Notes: generated by a model from the sequence alone, not told the origin. Shown: positions 39,084 through 50,879, counted from the first letter of the stretch. The stretch is 64,000 nucleotides of DNA from Myxococcus stipitatus DSM 14675 (GCF_000331735.1 NC_020126.1:1674001-1738000), one strand, 5' to 3'. Program-made: numbers and translations.

Positions 39084-42000
39084 CGAAGCACGCGCGCCAG
39101 CTTCGTGACGAGCACCTCGAGATGAGGTGCTTGCAGCATGGAGTAGTGGTCACCCGGAGCGACGTCCACGCGCAGCGAGGCGCCGAGGTCCATCCAGCCC
39201 AGCTCCGGGTGGAGCGGGAGGCCCGGGGCGAGCTCTCGGGCGCGGAAGAACTGGAGCTCACCGCCCTCCCAGGGAAGCGGCTTGTAGAGGCTCATGGCGC
39301 GCGAGTTCGCGCGGAGCACGTCGAGCTGGCGCCGTGCCTGCTCCACGGTGGTGAACAGGGCCGGGACTCCGTCGCGTGCCTCTTCTTCCTGGAGGCGGTG
39401 GAACTGCTCCTCGAAGGAGAGTCCCGCGGGCCACGCGGGGGCGGGCTTGAAGTTCCGTCCCACGCGGAAGGTCTGCAGGGTGAGCTGGTCCGCGAGCTCC
39501 ACCGCGAAGTGCCCGGGGGGCGGCGTGTCGAGGAGGGTGCAGAGCGGAACGGCTTCGCCCTCGAGCGCCAGTCGGCGAGTCATCTCGTAGCTGATGGCGC
39601 CTCCCAGGGATGCGCCGATGAACAAGTAGGGCCCGCGTGGGCGCACGGTGCGAAGGGCGGCGAGGTAGTGCTCCGCCATCTGCTCCACCGTGGTGTGGCA
39701 CGACTCGCCCTCTTCGAGTCCCAGCGCCGCGAGGCCGTAGCAGGAACGTCCGGGGGCGAGGAGCCGCGCCAGGTCCCGGTAGAAGAGCACCTGTCCACCC
39801 GCCGCATGCACGAAGAAGAGCGGTGGCCCCTGAGGGCCCTCCTGGAGCTGGACCAGGCAGCGAGGCGCGGGAGGCCGAGCGTCGTGGCGAGTCCCGATGC
39901 GCGCGGCGAGGTGGGCCACGGTGGGCCGCTCGACGATGTCCTTGAGGGAGAGTCGCGCGCCCAGCCGGTCCTGGATGCGAGCACTCAAGCGCAGCGCGAG
40001 GAGGGAGTCGCCCCCCAGCGAGAAGAAGTCATCGTGGATGCCGAGGCTCTCCAACTGGAACGTGAGCCAGAAACACTCGAGCAGCACCCGCTCGGTGTCA
40101 TTGCGAGGCGGGGCGCCGCGCGTGTTCTCCGCGCGAATCACGGGGGGCGCGGGGGCCACGGCTTCGCGAGGCGACTGCTCGCCCGCGGGTTCAATCCAGT
40201 AGCGCTCCCGGTCGAAGCTGTAGCCTGGGAGCGTGACGCGACGTCGCCGCTCTCCGGCGCGGAAGTGTTCCCAGTCGATGGAGACACCCGCGAGCCAGGC
40301 CTCGCCCAGGGCCGCGAGCGGCGACGGGGCCTGCTCGGTGGAGGTGTTGTACGGCAGCGTGGCGACCACCGGCTGTGAGGTGCGGCCGGGGTGTCGCTTC
40401 GCGAGGGAGGTCAGCGCGGAGCCTGGGCCCACCTCGATGAAGGCGCGGTCTCCCGAGGAGAGCAGGAGCTGGAGTCCGTCCGAGAAGCGCACCGTCTCGC
40501 GGAGATGACGGCTCCAGTACGAGGGCGCCGTCACATCCCGTGGAGTGAGCCAGCGTCCGGTGAGGCTCGACACCATGGGGAGCTTGGGGGCTCTGGGTGA
40601 GAAGCGGGAGACCACGCGCTCGAAGTCCGCGAGGTGCGGTTCGAGCAGCGCCGAGTGCGCGGCATGTCCCAGGTGAAGCCTGCGTGACTCGATGCCACGG
40701 GTCGTGAGGGCGGCCTCCAGTGTTGCGAGCGCATCGAGCGGCCCCGAGATGACGCAATCCGAGGGCGAGTTGATGGCCGCCACGGACAGGGGATGCGTGA
40801 CGAGTGACTCCACCTGCGCCAGGGGCGCGAGGACGGCGGTCATGCCTCCTGGGGGAAGGCGCTCCAGGATGCGCCCTCGCGCGACGACGAGCTCCAGGGC
40901 TTCTTCCAACGTGAAGACCCCCGCGAGACACGCGGCCACGTATTCGCCCAGGGAGTGGCCGAAGAGGGCCGTGGGCTGGACGCCCCAGGACAGCCAGCGC
41001 TGGGCCAAGGCCCAGTCACAGGTGAACAGCGCGGCTTGGGTCCAGAGCGGACGCGCGAGCTCACGCGCCGCCGCGTCGTAGCGCTCGGGGGAGGCGAACA
41101 TCACCTCGCGCACGTCGCCCCCGAGAGGACCCTCGAGCAGCGCGGCGCAGCGGTCGATGGCGTCGCGGAAGACGGGCTCATGGAGCAGCTCGGCGCCCAT
41201 GTTCACGCGCTGCGCGCCACCTCCCGGGAAGAGGAAGACGGCGCCTCGTTGTTCCGTCGCATCCAGCGCGGTCCGAGGGAGGGGCCCTTCGTCCCGCTGT
41301 CCCAGGCGAGCCGCCGCGTCGCCGAGCGTTCGTGCGGTGACGAAGCGGCGCCACTCGAAGCGGTTGCGACCCGTCTGGAGGGTGTGCGCCACATCCGCGA
41401 GAGGCGCCCGCGTGGCGCGCAGGTGCTCGCTCAGCTCCGTGGTCATCCGTTCCAGTGCGGCTTCGGAGCGGGCGGACAGCAGGAGCAACTCTTCGTCGGC
41501 GCGGGGTGGGGCGCTCGGGATGATAGGGGCTTCTTCAACGACGACGTGTGCGTTGGTGCCGCCCGTTCCGAACGAGCTGACCCCCGCGCGCCGAGGCCCG
41601 GGGCTGTCCCAGGCGCGAGGTGTGGCCACGACGTAGAAAGGGCTGCCTTCCAGCTCCAGGAGGGGATTGGGCGTGCGGAAGTGCAGGGTGGGCGGGAGCT
41701 TGCGGTGCTCCAGGGCCAGCACGGTCTTGATGAGCCCGGACATGCCGGAGGCCACGTCGAGGTGCCCCAGGTTGGTCTTCACCGAGCCCAGCCCGATGGA
41801 GCCAGGAGGCACGCCCTGGAAGACCTGCTTGAGCGCGGTGACTTCCACGGGGTCCCCGAGCGCGGTTCCTGTCCCGTGGGCCTCGATGTACGAGATGGAC
41901 TCGGGCTCGACTCCCGCGAGCGAGAGGGCATCGCGAAGGGTGGAGGACTGGCCCGAGACGGAGGGCGCCATGTAGCCCGCCTTGGCGCTGCCATCGTTCC

Positions 42001-42823
42001 CGATGGCGGAGCCGAGGATGACCGCGCGAATCGGGTCTCCATCCGCGACCGCGTCCTCCAGGCGCTTGAGCAGCACCACTCCCACGCCGTTGCCCGGCAC
42101 GGTGCCCGCGGCCTGGGCATCGAAGGCGCGGCAGTGTCCATCAGGTGAAGAGATGCCGCCTTGCTGCGCGCGGTAGGCCTTCAACTGCGGCGAGCGCACG
42201 GCCGCGCCTCCCGCGAGCGCCAGCCTGCACTCACCCGCGAGGAGCGCCTGACTGGCGAGGTGCACCGCCGTCAGGGAGGTGGAGCACGCGGTCTGCACGG
42301 TGATGGCGGGCCCGGTGAGGTTGAGCTTGTAGGAGACGCGTGTGGCGAGGAAGTCGGTGTGCGCCCCGAGGATGCTCTCCGACCAATCACTGGAGCGCCG
42401 CTCCATGTTGGGCAGGACGTTCGTCAGCAGATACGTGCTGAGCGAGGCGCCGCCATAGAGCCCCACGGGCAGCGGCTGCGCGCGAGCGGCATAGCCCGCG
42501 GACTCGAGCGCCCGCCAGCAGCACTCGAGGAAGAGGCGGTGTTGCGGGTCGAGCTGCTCGGCTTCGCGCGGCGAGTACCCGAAGAAGCGCGCATCGAAGA
42601 GGTCGGCATCCTCGACGACTCCGGCGGCGGCCACCCAGTCGTCACCTGTCGGCAGGCCCGCCTTCTCGCGTTGCTCGGCGTCGAGCACCGTGACGGAGTC
42701 CACGCCTGAGATGAGATTGGCCCAGAATCGCTGCTCATCGGGAGCGCCCGGGAAGCGGAGCGACAGGCCGATGATGGCGATAGCCGACGGGTTGAGAGAC
42801 TCCGGGGGCGTGTTCTCATCCAT
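39080..42823 (-). CDS. Type I polyketide synthase module with release domain, KS-AT-T-TE
   Basis: The 1,247-residue enzyme should add one two-carbon unit and release the product. The KS domain (about 12-435) has Cys180 in TACSTSLTAVHLA, His316 in HGTGTALGDP and His354 in KTNLGHLDVASG. The AT domain (about 528-830) has GHSLGEYVAA and HAAH at the specificity position. The GHSLGE form points to malonyl-CoA, while HAAH is not the classic HAFH. A PCP-like carrier domain (LGGDSLLALRL, about 890-965) is followed by a type I thioesterase (about 985-1247) with Ser in GASLGGAISYE and His in GDHYSML. There is no KR, DH or ER, so a beta-keto group would remain. The gene is convergent with the NRPS, and both stops fall in one CTAG. 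Confidence 0.95.
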
Positions 42824-42931
42824 TGCCCGAAATAGAGCATGGCTGAGAGTGCCCGGTGAGCCCGGAGCGCTAGATACTCAGTGAAAACAGAGCTGCGTCT
42901 GTATGACACACGCGGGTGTTGTCAGAGAGTC

Positions 42932-43105
42932 TCAAGGCTCTGGCCTGGTGCTGGCTTGCAACACGTCTCGATGCGGGCGGTAACCCCTTCGGAGCCACCA
43001 CACGAGAGGTGGCCCGACGAGAAGCAGGAGCATGCCCATGAAGAACACCCATCCTGAGAACTCCATGGGAGGTGGCGCGCTGTCATCGACGAGCATGAAC
43101 TCCAT
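42932..43105 (-). CDS. Small single-span membrane protein (57 aa)
   Basis: A 57-residue frame begins 8 nt after the stop of the membrane wHTH-like gene on the same strand. It encodes an acidic N-terminus, one hydrophobic helix (WVFFMGMLLLLVGPPLVWWL, about residues 19-38), then a basic RRGYRPHRD segment, the layout expected for a bitopic protein with its C-terminus inside. There is no obvious Shine-Dalgarno sequence, so translation may be coupled to the gene upstream. The function is unknown. It ends about 110 nt before the PKS start; in that gap I see nothing else recognisable. Confidence 0.55.
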   Translation of the reverse strand: MEFMLVDDSAPPPMEFSGWVFFMGMLLLLVGPPLVWWLRRGYRPHRDVLQASTRPEP

Positions 43106-43113
43106 TCGGAGGC

Positions 43114-43557
43114 TCAGTACCGTCGCGTGTGCGAATCCGTCGACGCGCCTCGCACGCGCCAGACCGTGAGGCGCTGCGAGTTGGTGTGGCTCACCACCAT
43201 GCCGTCCACCTGCATCTGCTCCAGCAGGCGGTTCGTCTTGAGGCGGTCCAGGCCCACGGCCTTCGCCAGCTCGTCACCGGGCATGCCGGTGATGTTGCGG
43301 CGCAGCTCGTTGACGATGGCCTTCTTGAACTCGTTCTTCTGGAGGCCGTCCAGGTCCTGGGTCCTCCAGGCCTGGAGGATGCCCGCGGCGATGAGCACCA
43401 GCGCGAGTATCGCCACCAGCGGGTAGATGATGTGGCTGTTCTGCTCCAGCACCTCGAAGTAGCTCGGGGACATGGAGGAGACAGGACGGGTGTAGTCCGG
43501 CGCCGCCTGGGCGAGCAGACCGGAGAGCAGCAAGGTCGATGCGGAAGAGGTCACCAC
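43114..43557 (-). CDS. Membrane protein with cytoplasmic winged-helix-like domain
   Basis: This 147-residue protein has an N-terminal signal-like segment (LLLSGLLAQAAP) and a second hydrophobic helix (IIYPLVAILALVLIAAGILQA, about residues 43-63). The C-terminal part (about 75-147) contains VNELRRNITGMPGDELAKAVGLDRLKTNRLLEQM, which looks like a winged helix followed by a wing (MVVSHTNSQRLTVWRV). It may be a membrane-tethered regulator, but DNA binding is not proven. The start is one of two adjacent GTG codons inside an 11-bp hairpin, and it follows hflX on the same strand. Confidence 0.75.
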   Translation of the reverse strand: MVTSSASTLLLSGLLAQAAPDYTRPVSSMSPSYFEVLEQNSHIIYPLVAILALVLIAAGILQAWRTQDLDGLQKNEFKKAIVNELRRNITGMPGDELAKAVGLDRLKTNRLLEQMQVDGMVVSHTNSQRLTVWRVRGASTDSHTRRY

Positions 43558-43584
43558 GGCTCCCCGATGTTAGGGGGAGCCGTG
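43555..43584 (-). promoter_or_regulatory. Strong hairpin covering the start region of the downstream gene
   Basis: An 11-bp perfect stem (43555-43565 with 43574-43584, 8-nt loop) lies between the hflX stop and the next gene. On the minus strand the 3' arm contains GGGGAG followed by the first GTG start codon, so folding would hide the ribosome-binding site. It could instead be an hflX terminator. Confidence 0.6.
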
Positions 43585-43609
43585 CCTGCCCGGCAACCGG
43601 GACCGGACT

Positions 43610-45301
<1,692 letters not shown>

Positions 45302-45427
45302 TTGGGCACTTTATACGGAGCCTTCTCCCGGGGGCTGACACACTCGTCCCCCGGCCCGAGGCGCCGGAACCCTATTGAACACACGGAGCTTGCCCCCTGT
45401 TTCCGTTTCCGTCCTACGCTGCGGCGC

Positions 45428-46555
45428 GTGAGTCACTCGGGACGTAACGCCCTGCGCGCCGCGAAGCGCGTGGTCGTGAAGATCGGCACCAACGCCCTCA
45501 CCCATGCCACCGGTCGCTTCAATCGCGAGCACTTCGAGGCGCTGGGCAGGGACCTGCTCTGGGCGGCCCAGGGCCGCGAGCTCGTGGTGGTCTCCAGCGG
45601 CGCCATCGCCCTGGGCGTGGAGCGGCTGGGCCTGGCTGCTCGCCCTCGGGACATCCCGGGCAAGCAGGCCTGCGCCGCGGTGGGACAGAGCCGGCTGATG
45701 CAAGCCTACGAGGACGTCTTCGGAGGGCAGGGGCAGGCCGTCGCCCAGGTGCTCCTCACCCACGAGGACATGCGCGACCGGCGGCGCTACCTCAACGTGA
45801 AGCACACGCTGGAGCGGCTGCTGTCCGCTCGCGTGGTGCCGGTCATCAACGAGAACGACACCGTCTCCGTGGATGAGCTGAAGTTCGGCGACAACGACAC
45901 GCTGGCGGGACTGGTGGCGGGGGTCGTGGAGGCGGACGCGCTGGTCCTCCTCTCCGACGTGGATGGGTTGCACACCGCGGACCCTCGCCGCGATGCGAGC
46001 GCGAAGTTGTTGGAGACGGTGGAGGAGGTGACGCCGGAGGTGCTCTCGCTCGCGGGAGGCACGTCCAGTGGCGTGGGCACCGGCGGCATGGCGACCAAGG
46101 TGCGCGCCGCCTCCAGCGCCGCGGAGCAGGGCATCCGAAGTGTCATCACCTCCGGCGCCGAGCCCGGTCGGCTGCGCGCCGTGCTGGGAGGCGAGCAGGT
46201 GGGGACACTCTTCGAGCCCACGGGCGCGCGCCGAGGCTCCCGCGCCGCGTGGATTGCCCATGCCCTCCGGCCGCAGGGCACGCTCCGAGTGGATGCGGGG
46301 GCTCGCGACGCCATCGTCCAGGGCAAGCGCAGCCTGCTTCCCAGCGGTGTGCGGAGCGTGGAGGGGGACTTTGATCGCGGCGACCCGGTGGATCTGGCGG
46401 ACGAGTCCGGCGAGGTGTTCGCGCGAGGGCTCGCGTCGTACGACGCCCAGGAACTCCGGCGCATCGCGGGGCGACGCACCTCCGACATCGAGTCGGTCCT
46501 GGGCTACCGCTACCTGGACGAAGCCGTGCACCGCGACGACCTGGCGGTGCTCTAG
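45428..46555 (+). CDS. proB: Glutamate 5-kinase
   Basis: This enzyme phosphorylates the gamma-carboxylate of glutamate in proline synthesis. The 375 residues have the amino-acid kinase domain (about 10-260; VVVKIGTNALT, VSSGAIALG, VINENDTVSVDELKFGDNDTL, GTGGMATKVRAA) and a C-terminal PUA domain (about 280-365). A GTG start is used. No proA is adjacent. Although it performs the same chemistry as LysZ, its PUA domain and free-glutamate motifs mark it as the housekeeping enzyme, outside the biosynthetic locus. Confidence 0.95.
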   Translation: MSHSGRNALRAAKRVVVKIGTNALTHATGRFNREHFEALGRDLLWAAQGRELVVVSSGAIALGVERLGLAARPRDIPGKQACAAVGQSRLMQAYEDVFGGQGQAVAQVLLTHEDMRDRRRYLNVKHTLERLLSARVVPVINENDTVSVDELKFGDNDTLAGLVAGVVEADALVLLSDVDGLHTADPRRDASAKLLETVEEVTPEVLSLAGGTSSGVGTGGMATKVRAASSAAEQGIRSVITSGAEPGRLRAVLGGEQVGTLFEPTGARRGSRAAWIAHALRPQGTLRVDAGARDAIVQGKRSLLPSGVRSVEGDFDRGDPVDLADESGEVFARGLASYDAQELRRIAGRRTSDIESVLGYRYLDEAVHRDDLAVL

Positions 46556-46589
46556 CTTCGCGTGCGGCGATTCGAGAGGGCTGCGACGG

Positions 46590-47057
46590 CTAGATGGACC
46601 ACGCGGACGCGGAGCCCTTGCCGCCCGCCGTGTTCAGCTCCATCAGCGCGCGGAACTCCGGCGAGTCCACCTTCATCAGGAGCAGCGACACTTCCAGCTC
46701 GCCCGGGACGCTGCCGAGCTGCAGCCTGCGCTGCTGGCCGTGCAGGAGCGCGAGCTCCGAGTGGCCCTCCGTCTCCGGCAGGAGCAGGTCCAGCTTGAGA
46801 TGGAACGACTCGCCCTTGGCGCTGGGGCTCAGCACCAGTCGGTAGTCCGCCAGGGGAGCACCCGGGCGACGGCGCTCGGCGCGCAGCGTGCGTCCCGTCT
46901 CTCCCAGCAGCTTGGGCTTGGCCACCAGCCGGCCTTCCCGCCAGACCTCCACGGCGAAGTAGAGTGGCTCTGCTCCGGCCGTCGAGGGCATCACCGCGCA
47001 AGCCAGCCCCACCAGCAGTGCCAGCCCGGCAACCACGTCACGGAAGGTGCGGTTCAT
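46590..47057 (-). CDS. Hypothetical secreted protein
   Basis: This 155-residue protein begins with a signal peptide (VVAGLALLVGLACAVMPSTAGA) that should be cleaved by signal peptidase I. The mature 125 residues are beta-rich, with segments such as LYFAVEVWREGRLVAKPKLLG and YRLVLSPSAKGESFHLKLDLLL, and no cysteine. The ATG follows GAAGGGACC. I do not recognise the family. It is convergent with proB. The 258-nt region upstream, up to the WYL gene at 47316, contains an AT-richer stretch near 47150-47190 that may hold divergent promoters, but I cannot fix boxes. Confidence 0.7.
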   Translation of the reverse strand: MNRTFRDVVAGLALLVGLACAVMPSTAGAEPLYFAVEVWREGRLVAKPKLLGETGRTLRAERRRPGAPLADYRLVLSPSAKGESFHLKLDLLLPETEGHSELALLHGQQRRLQLGSVPGELEVSLLLMKVDSPEFRALMELNTAGGKGSASAWSI

Positions 47058-47315
47058 GGTGAGGTCCCTTCAGATGCTGGCGCAGGAATATCCCAAGTCG
47101 CGCCCGTAGTGCGAGCCCTCCTTGGGAGGTCCTGGATTCCCTACCCATAACACAAATATCTTACGTTTGAATACCTGCTTGCGTGTTCAGCTCTGGCCGG
47201 ATATCAGCCCGGACGCATGCGCCCCGGACGGTCGGTCACCCCTTCTTTCAAGCCTGGCACACGCCCCTTCCTTGACCCCCCGGGGTCTGCCCGGCATCGT
47301 CGCCGACCTTCCCGA

Positions 47316-48341
47316 ATGGACCGCACCGAACGCATCCTCGACCTCGTGGCCCTCTTGCTCGACGCGCGCGAGCCCATCTCCTGGGCCGAGCTGCGCGAGC
47401 ATTTCCCCGCTGACTATGGAGGCTCGGACGACGCCGCCGAGCGCAAGTTCGAGCGGGACAAGGCGGAACTGGTGGAGCTGGGCTTCCCGCTCACCTACGT
47501 CCAGGGAGATGACGAGCGCCGCGACGGCTACATCGTCGACCGCGACGCCTACTATCTGCCCGAAGCGGACCTGACCAAGGAGGAGCTGGCCGTGCTCTAC
47601 GCCGCCGGCTCCGCGGCGCTGGCGTCCGGTGTCTTCCCGGGACGGGACGACCTGGCGCACGCGCTGCGCAAGATTGGCTTCTTCGCCGGCCAGTCGCTGC
47701 CCACGCCTCGGGTCCGCATGGAGCTGGGCGCCGTGCAGGAGGGACAGGTGAAGGAAGTCTCCGCGCGCCTGGAGCAGCTCTGGGATGCGTGCGCCGCCCG
47801 CAAGTGGGTGGAGATCTCCTACGCCAGCCCCAAGCACCCCAATGCGACGCAGCGCCGCGTGGACCCGTATGGCCTGGCGCTGCGGCGAGGCGTCTGGACG
47901 CTGGTGGGGCACTGCCACCTGCGCGGCGGCCTGCGCACGTTCCACGTCCACCGCGTCCGCGAGCTGAAGGTGAACACCGCGCGCCCGCGCACGCCGGACT
48001 TCCAGGTGCCGGAGGACTTCTCGCTCGACAGCCACGTCGCGTACTTCCCGTGGCAGCACCGCTTCCATGAGCCCGTGGAGGTGGTGCTGCGCTTGTCGGG
48101 CACGCTGGCGTCGCGGGCCTCGGGGCTCTTCCCGGGGGCGACGCTGGAGCCGATGGGCGAGGGCCTCACGCTCGCGAAGCTGCGGGTGAGCTTCCTGGAC
48201 GGCCTGGCGCGCTTCTGCCTCTCGCTGGGCGCGGACTGTGTCGTGGAGGGACCGGAGAGTGCCCGGTCCAGGTTGAGGGAGATGGCCGCGCGAGTCGCCA
48301 ACCGCCACGCGGACGCGCTCGAGGGGAAGGTGACGGCATGA
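47316..48341 (+). CDS. WYL-domain transcriptional regulator, first of a PafBC-like pair
   Basis: The 341-residue cytosolic regulator has an N-terminal winged HTH (about 1-75; RILDLVALLLDAREPISWAELREHF) and a WYL domain (about 145-235) that in this family binds nucleic acid or a small ligand. The WYL signature is seen as KWVEISYASP, RRVDPYGLALRRGVWTLVGHC and FHVHRVRELKV. A C-terminal WCX-type extension follows. Its stop overlaps the start of a second WYL gene (ATGA). Paired WYL proteins are known as PafB/PafC, DNA-damage regulators of actinobacteria; whether that function holds here is unknown. Confidence 0.85.
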   Translation: MDRTERILDLVALLLDAREPISWAELREHFPADYGGSDDAAERKFERDKAELVELGFPLTYVQGDDERRDGYIVDRDAYYLPEADLTKEELAVLYAAGSAALASGVFPGRDDLAHALRKIGFFAGQSLPTPRVRMELGAVQEGQVKEVSARLEQLWDACAARKWVEISYASPKHPNATQRRVDPYGLALRRGVWTLVGHCHLRGGLRTFHVHRVRELKVNTARPRTPDFQVPEDFSLDSHVAYFPWQHRFHEPVEVVLRLSGTLASRASGLFPGATLEPMGEGLTLAKLRVSFLDGLARFCLSLGADCVVEGPESARSRLREMAARVANRHADALEGKVTA

Positions 48342-49267
48342 GCAACGTCCACGAGCGGCTTCGCCGCCTGCTGTTCCTGGTTCCGTACGTGTCCAAGAAC
48401 CCCGGCGTCACGGTGGAGGCGCTCGCGCGCGCCCTCAACGTCAGCCGGGAGGACCTGCTGGAGGAGCTGGACCTGCTCACGTGCGTGGGCCGGCCCCCGT
48501 TCAATCCCGACGACTACATCGACATCTACGTGGACAATGACCGCGTCTACGTGGACCTGGACCAGCGGCTGTTCGCGCCGCCCCGGCTGACGGCGGGAGA
48601 GGCCGCGGCGCTGGCCGCGTCGGCGGAGCTCTTGCGCCCCGCCGCGGGCGACGCGCTCCAGAGCGCCCTCCAGAAGCTGGAGCGCGTGCTGCCGCCCCAG
48701 GTGCGTGAGCGCTACCGCGAAATGTATCGAAAGATTGATGCCTCCGCGGAGGCGCCCCAGGCGCTGGGGCCGCTCACCCGGGCCATCCTGGAGCGGCGGG
48801 AGGTGACGTTCGGCTACGCCAGCCCCGGCCGTCCGGCGGAGCCTCGCCAGGTGCGGCCTTATGAGCTGCTCAGCCACCGGGGACAGTGGTATCTCCAGGG
48901 CTTCTGCCACACCCGGCAGGACTCCCGCCTGTTCCGGCTGGACCGCATGGAGGACATCGTCATCACCGACACGCCGTTCGTCCTCCCGCCCGACGCCCGG
49001 GCGGATGTCCCCAACCCGGCTCGGAGCCGCTCCGAGGACTCCGTGCGTGTGCGTTTCTCCCCCGTGGCTGCACCCTACGTGAAGGAGCGCTTCGGGCAGG
49101 ACGCCCGGCCGCTCGCGGATGGAGGGGTGGAGGTCCTGGTGGCGGGCGACAGCGAGCGGTGGCTCACCCAGTGGGTCCTGTCGTTCGGCGGTGAGGCGGA
49201 GGTGGTGGAACCGGTCTCCGCGCGTGCCGCCGTTGCCCGGGCGGCTCGTGCCTCGATAGGATTGTAG
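48338..49267 (+). CDS. WYL-domain transcriptional regulator, second of a PafBC-like pair
   Basis: The 309-residue partner of the preceding regulator starts inside its stop codon. It has an N-terminal helix-turn-helix region (LLFLVPYVSKNPGVTVEALARALNVSREDLLEEL), typical of PafC-like proteins, and a WYL domain (about 150-215; REVTFGYASP, RQVRPYELLSHRGQWYLQGFC, FRLDRMEDI). The two probably form a heterodimer. The FHA-domain gene follows after 7 nt, suggesting a three-gene operon. The ligand and target promoters are unknown. Confidence 0.85.
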   Translation: MSNVHERLRRLLFLVPYVSKNPGVTVEALARALNVSREDLLEELDLLTCVGRPPFNPDDYIDIYVDNDRVYVDLDQRLFAPPRLTAGEAAALAASAELLRPAAGDALQSALQKLERVLPPQVRERYREMYRKIDASAEAPQALGPLTRAILERREVTFGYASPGRPAEPRQVRPYELLSHRGQWYLQGFCHTRQDSRLFRLDRMEDIVITDTPFVLPPDARADVPNPARSRSEDSVRVRFSPVAAPYVKERFGQDARPLADGGVEVLVAGDSERWLTQWVLSFGGEAEVVEPVSARAAVARAARASIGL

Positions 49268-49274
49268 GCGCCCC

Positions 49275-50870
49275 ATGCCTTTCCAGCTGACGATCTCCGA
49301 GGGAAAAGACGCCGGCAAGGAGTTCGTCTTCGACCAGGACTCCGTGCTCATCGGTCGTACGTCCGAATGTGACGTCGTCCTGTACGACCCTGGTGTGTCC
49401 CGCCGCCACTGCCGACTGTTCCTCGACGGCGACGCCTACAGCGTCGAGGACCAGGGCAGCGCGAACGGCACCCTGCTCAACGGCTCCGCCGTGCAGACCC
49501 AGGCCCTGGAGGACGGCGACAAGCTGACCCTGGGGCCGGTGACGTTCATCTTCACCCTGATGACGGCGGAGTCCTCCACGGGCGAAGAGGAGCTGCCGGC
49601 CGGCGCGGAGGACGGTGCGAACAGCACGCGCATCGTCTCCGTGGATGCCCTCAAGCGGCAGCGCAACAAGGGCGTGGCCCTGGCTCCGGATGGGGCGGAC
49701 GAGAACGCCCTGGAGGAGATGCGTCAGGGGGCCACTCGCAACAACCTGCGCGCGCTGCGGCCCGCGTCGGGTGGCGCCAGCGGCTCTCGCGCGGCCGTGG
49801 CGGCGTCGGAGCCCGCGGCCATCGAGCGCGCGGGGAATTCCTCTCCCGCGCCTCGGCGTCCTGCGCGAGCGGAGAGCTCGGCGCCGGTGCGTGCGCGTCC
49901 CCAGGCCAACGCCGGGGCCAGCGGTCTGTCCGCCGCGGAGCGCGCGCGAATCCGCCGTGAGTCGCCGGGTCTGGTGGCGAGCGCCAAGCTGTTCTGGGCG
50001 GATGCCAGCAACGCGGTGCGCGGCGGTGTGGTGGGCGGCGGCGTCGCGGTGGTGCTGGGCATCTTCGGCCTCTTGTACTGGCTGGTCCTGAGCGGCTCGG
50101 ACACCGGGCCCGTGGGCGAGGAGCCCGCGATGCTCACCCGTCAGCCCATCCGCGACTCGTTCGGCCTGGGGCCGGACGTGACGTGGGCTCGGGCGGACAT
50201 GAAGATCTTCGAGTGGGAGTACACCGCCGCCACCCGCGCGGTGGTCATCCTCCACTACCAGGCGCAGGGCATCTCGAAGGACGAGGTGATGGTCAGCGTC
50301 AACGGCGTGGACGTGGGCAAGGTGCCCCCGGACACGCTGGCCAGCCAGGACCGCGCGCTGGAGATGATGATTCCGTCCCAGCACCTGAAGAAGGGCGAGC
50401 CCAACCGCATCGTCTTCGACAACACCAAGAATCCGCCGGGTGAGGACCCCTGGCGCATCTGGAACGTGTGGGTGGAGAGCGCGCTGCTTCCGGAGCTGCT
50501 GCCCGAGGAGCTCGTGCGTCAGGCCACCGAGTCCTACAAGCGTGGCCGCAAGAACAACGACACGCCGGACATCGGCGCCCGCAACCGCTACGAGGCGTGG
50601 AAGTCCTTCCGCGAGGCGTGGCTGATGCTGGAGGCCCACCCGGAGCCCAAGCCGGACCTCTACTACGAGGCCCAGGAGCGCATGAAGGTCGCGCAGCAGG
50701 AGCTGGACAGGACCTGCGCCAAGCTGCTGCTCGAGGTGGAGGGCTACTACAACCAGGGCAACTACAAGGGTGCCTCCGCCACCCTGGACCACGTGAAGCA
50801 GTACTTCCCCGAGTACGACCAGCCCTGTGCCACCCGCGCGGAGAACAAGCGCGAGGAGTACGGGCTGTAG
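49275..50870 (+). CDS. FHA-domain membrane protein
   Basis: This 531-residue protein has an N-terminal FHA domain (about 1-95; LIGRTSECDVVLYD, VSRRHCRLF, GSANGTLLNG) that should bind phosphothreonine peptides. A long disordered Ala/Arg/Ser/Pro linker (about 105-240) leads to one membrane helix (VVGGGVAVVLGIFGLLYWLVL, about 253-273). A periplasmic part (about 275-531) follows, with helical repeat-like sequence (YYEAQERMKVAQQELDRTCAKLLLEVEGYYNQG) resembling TPR-type folds. It could relay kinase signalling across the membrane. It lies 7 nt after the WYL regulator pair. Confidence 0.85.
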   Translation: MPFQLTISEGKDAGKEFVFDQDSVLIGRTSECDVVLYDPGVSRRHCRLFLDGDAYSVEDQGSANGTLLNGSAVQTQALEDGDKLTLGPVTFIFTLMTAESSTGEEELPAGAEDGANSTRIVSVDALKRQRNKGVALAPDGADENALEEMRQGATRNNLRALRPASGGASGSRAAVAASEPAAIERAGNSSPAPRRPARAESSAPVRARPQANAGASGLSAAERARIRRESPGLVASAKLFWADASNAVRGGVVGGGVAVVLGIFGLLYWLVLSGSDTGPVGEEPAMLTRQPIRDSFGLGPDVTWARADMKIFEWEYTAATRAVVILHYQAQGISKDEVMVSVNGVDVGKVPPDTLASQDRALEMMIPSQHLKKGEPNRIVFDNTKNPPGEDPWRIWNVWVESALLPELLPEELVRQATESYKRGRKNNDTPDIGARNRYEAWKSFREAWLMLEAHPEPKPDLYYEAQERMKVAQQELDRTCAKLLLEVEGYYNQGNYKGASATLDHVKQYFPEYDQPCATRAENKREEYGL

Positions 50871-50879
50871 AAGGCCTGG

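Noticed and set aside
45428-46555. proB as part of the carrier-bound glutamate pathway
   Set aside because: It has a PUA domain and standard glutamate 5-kinase motifs, is 20 kb from the operon and is separated by unrelated genes.
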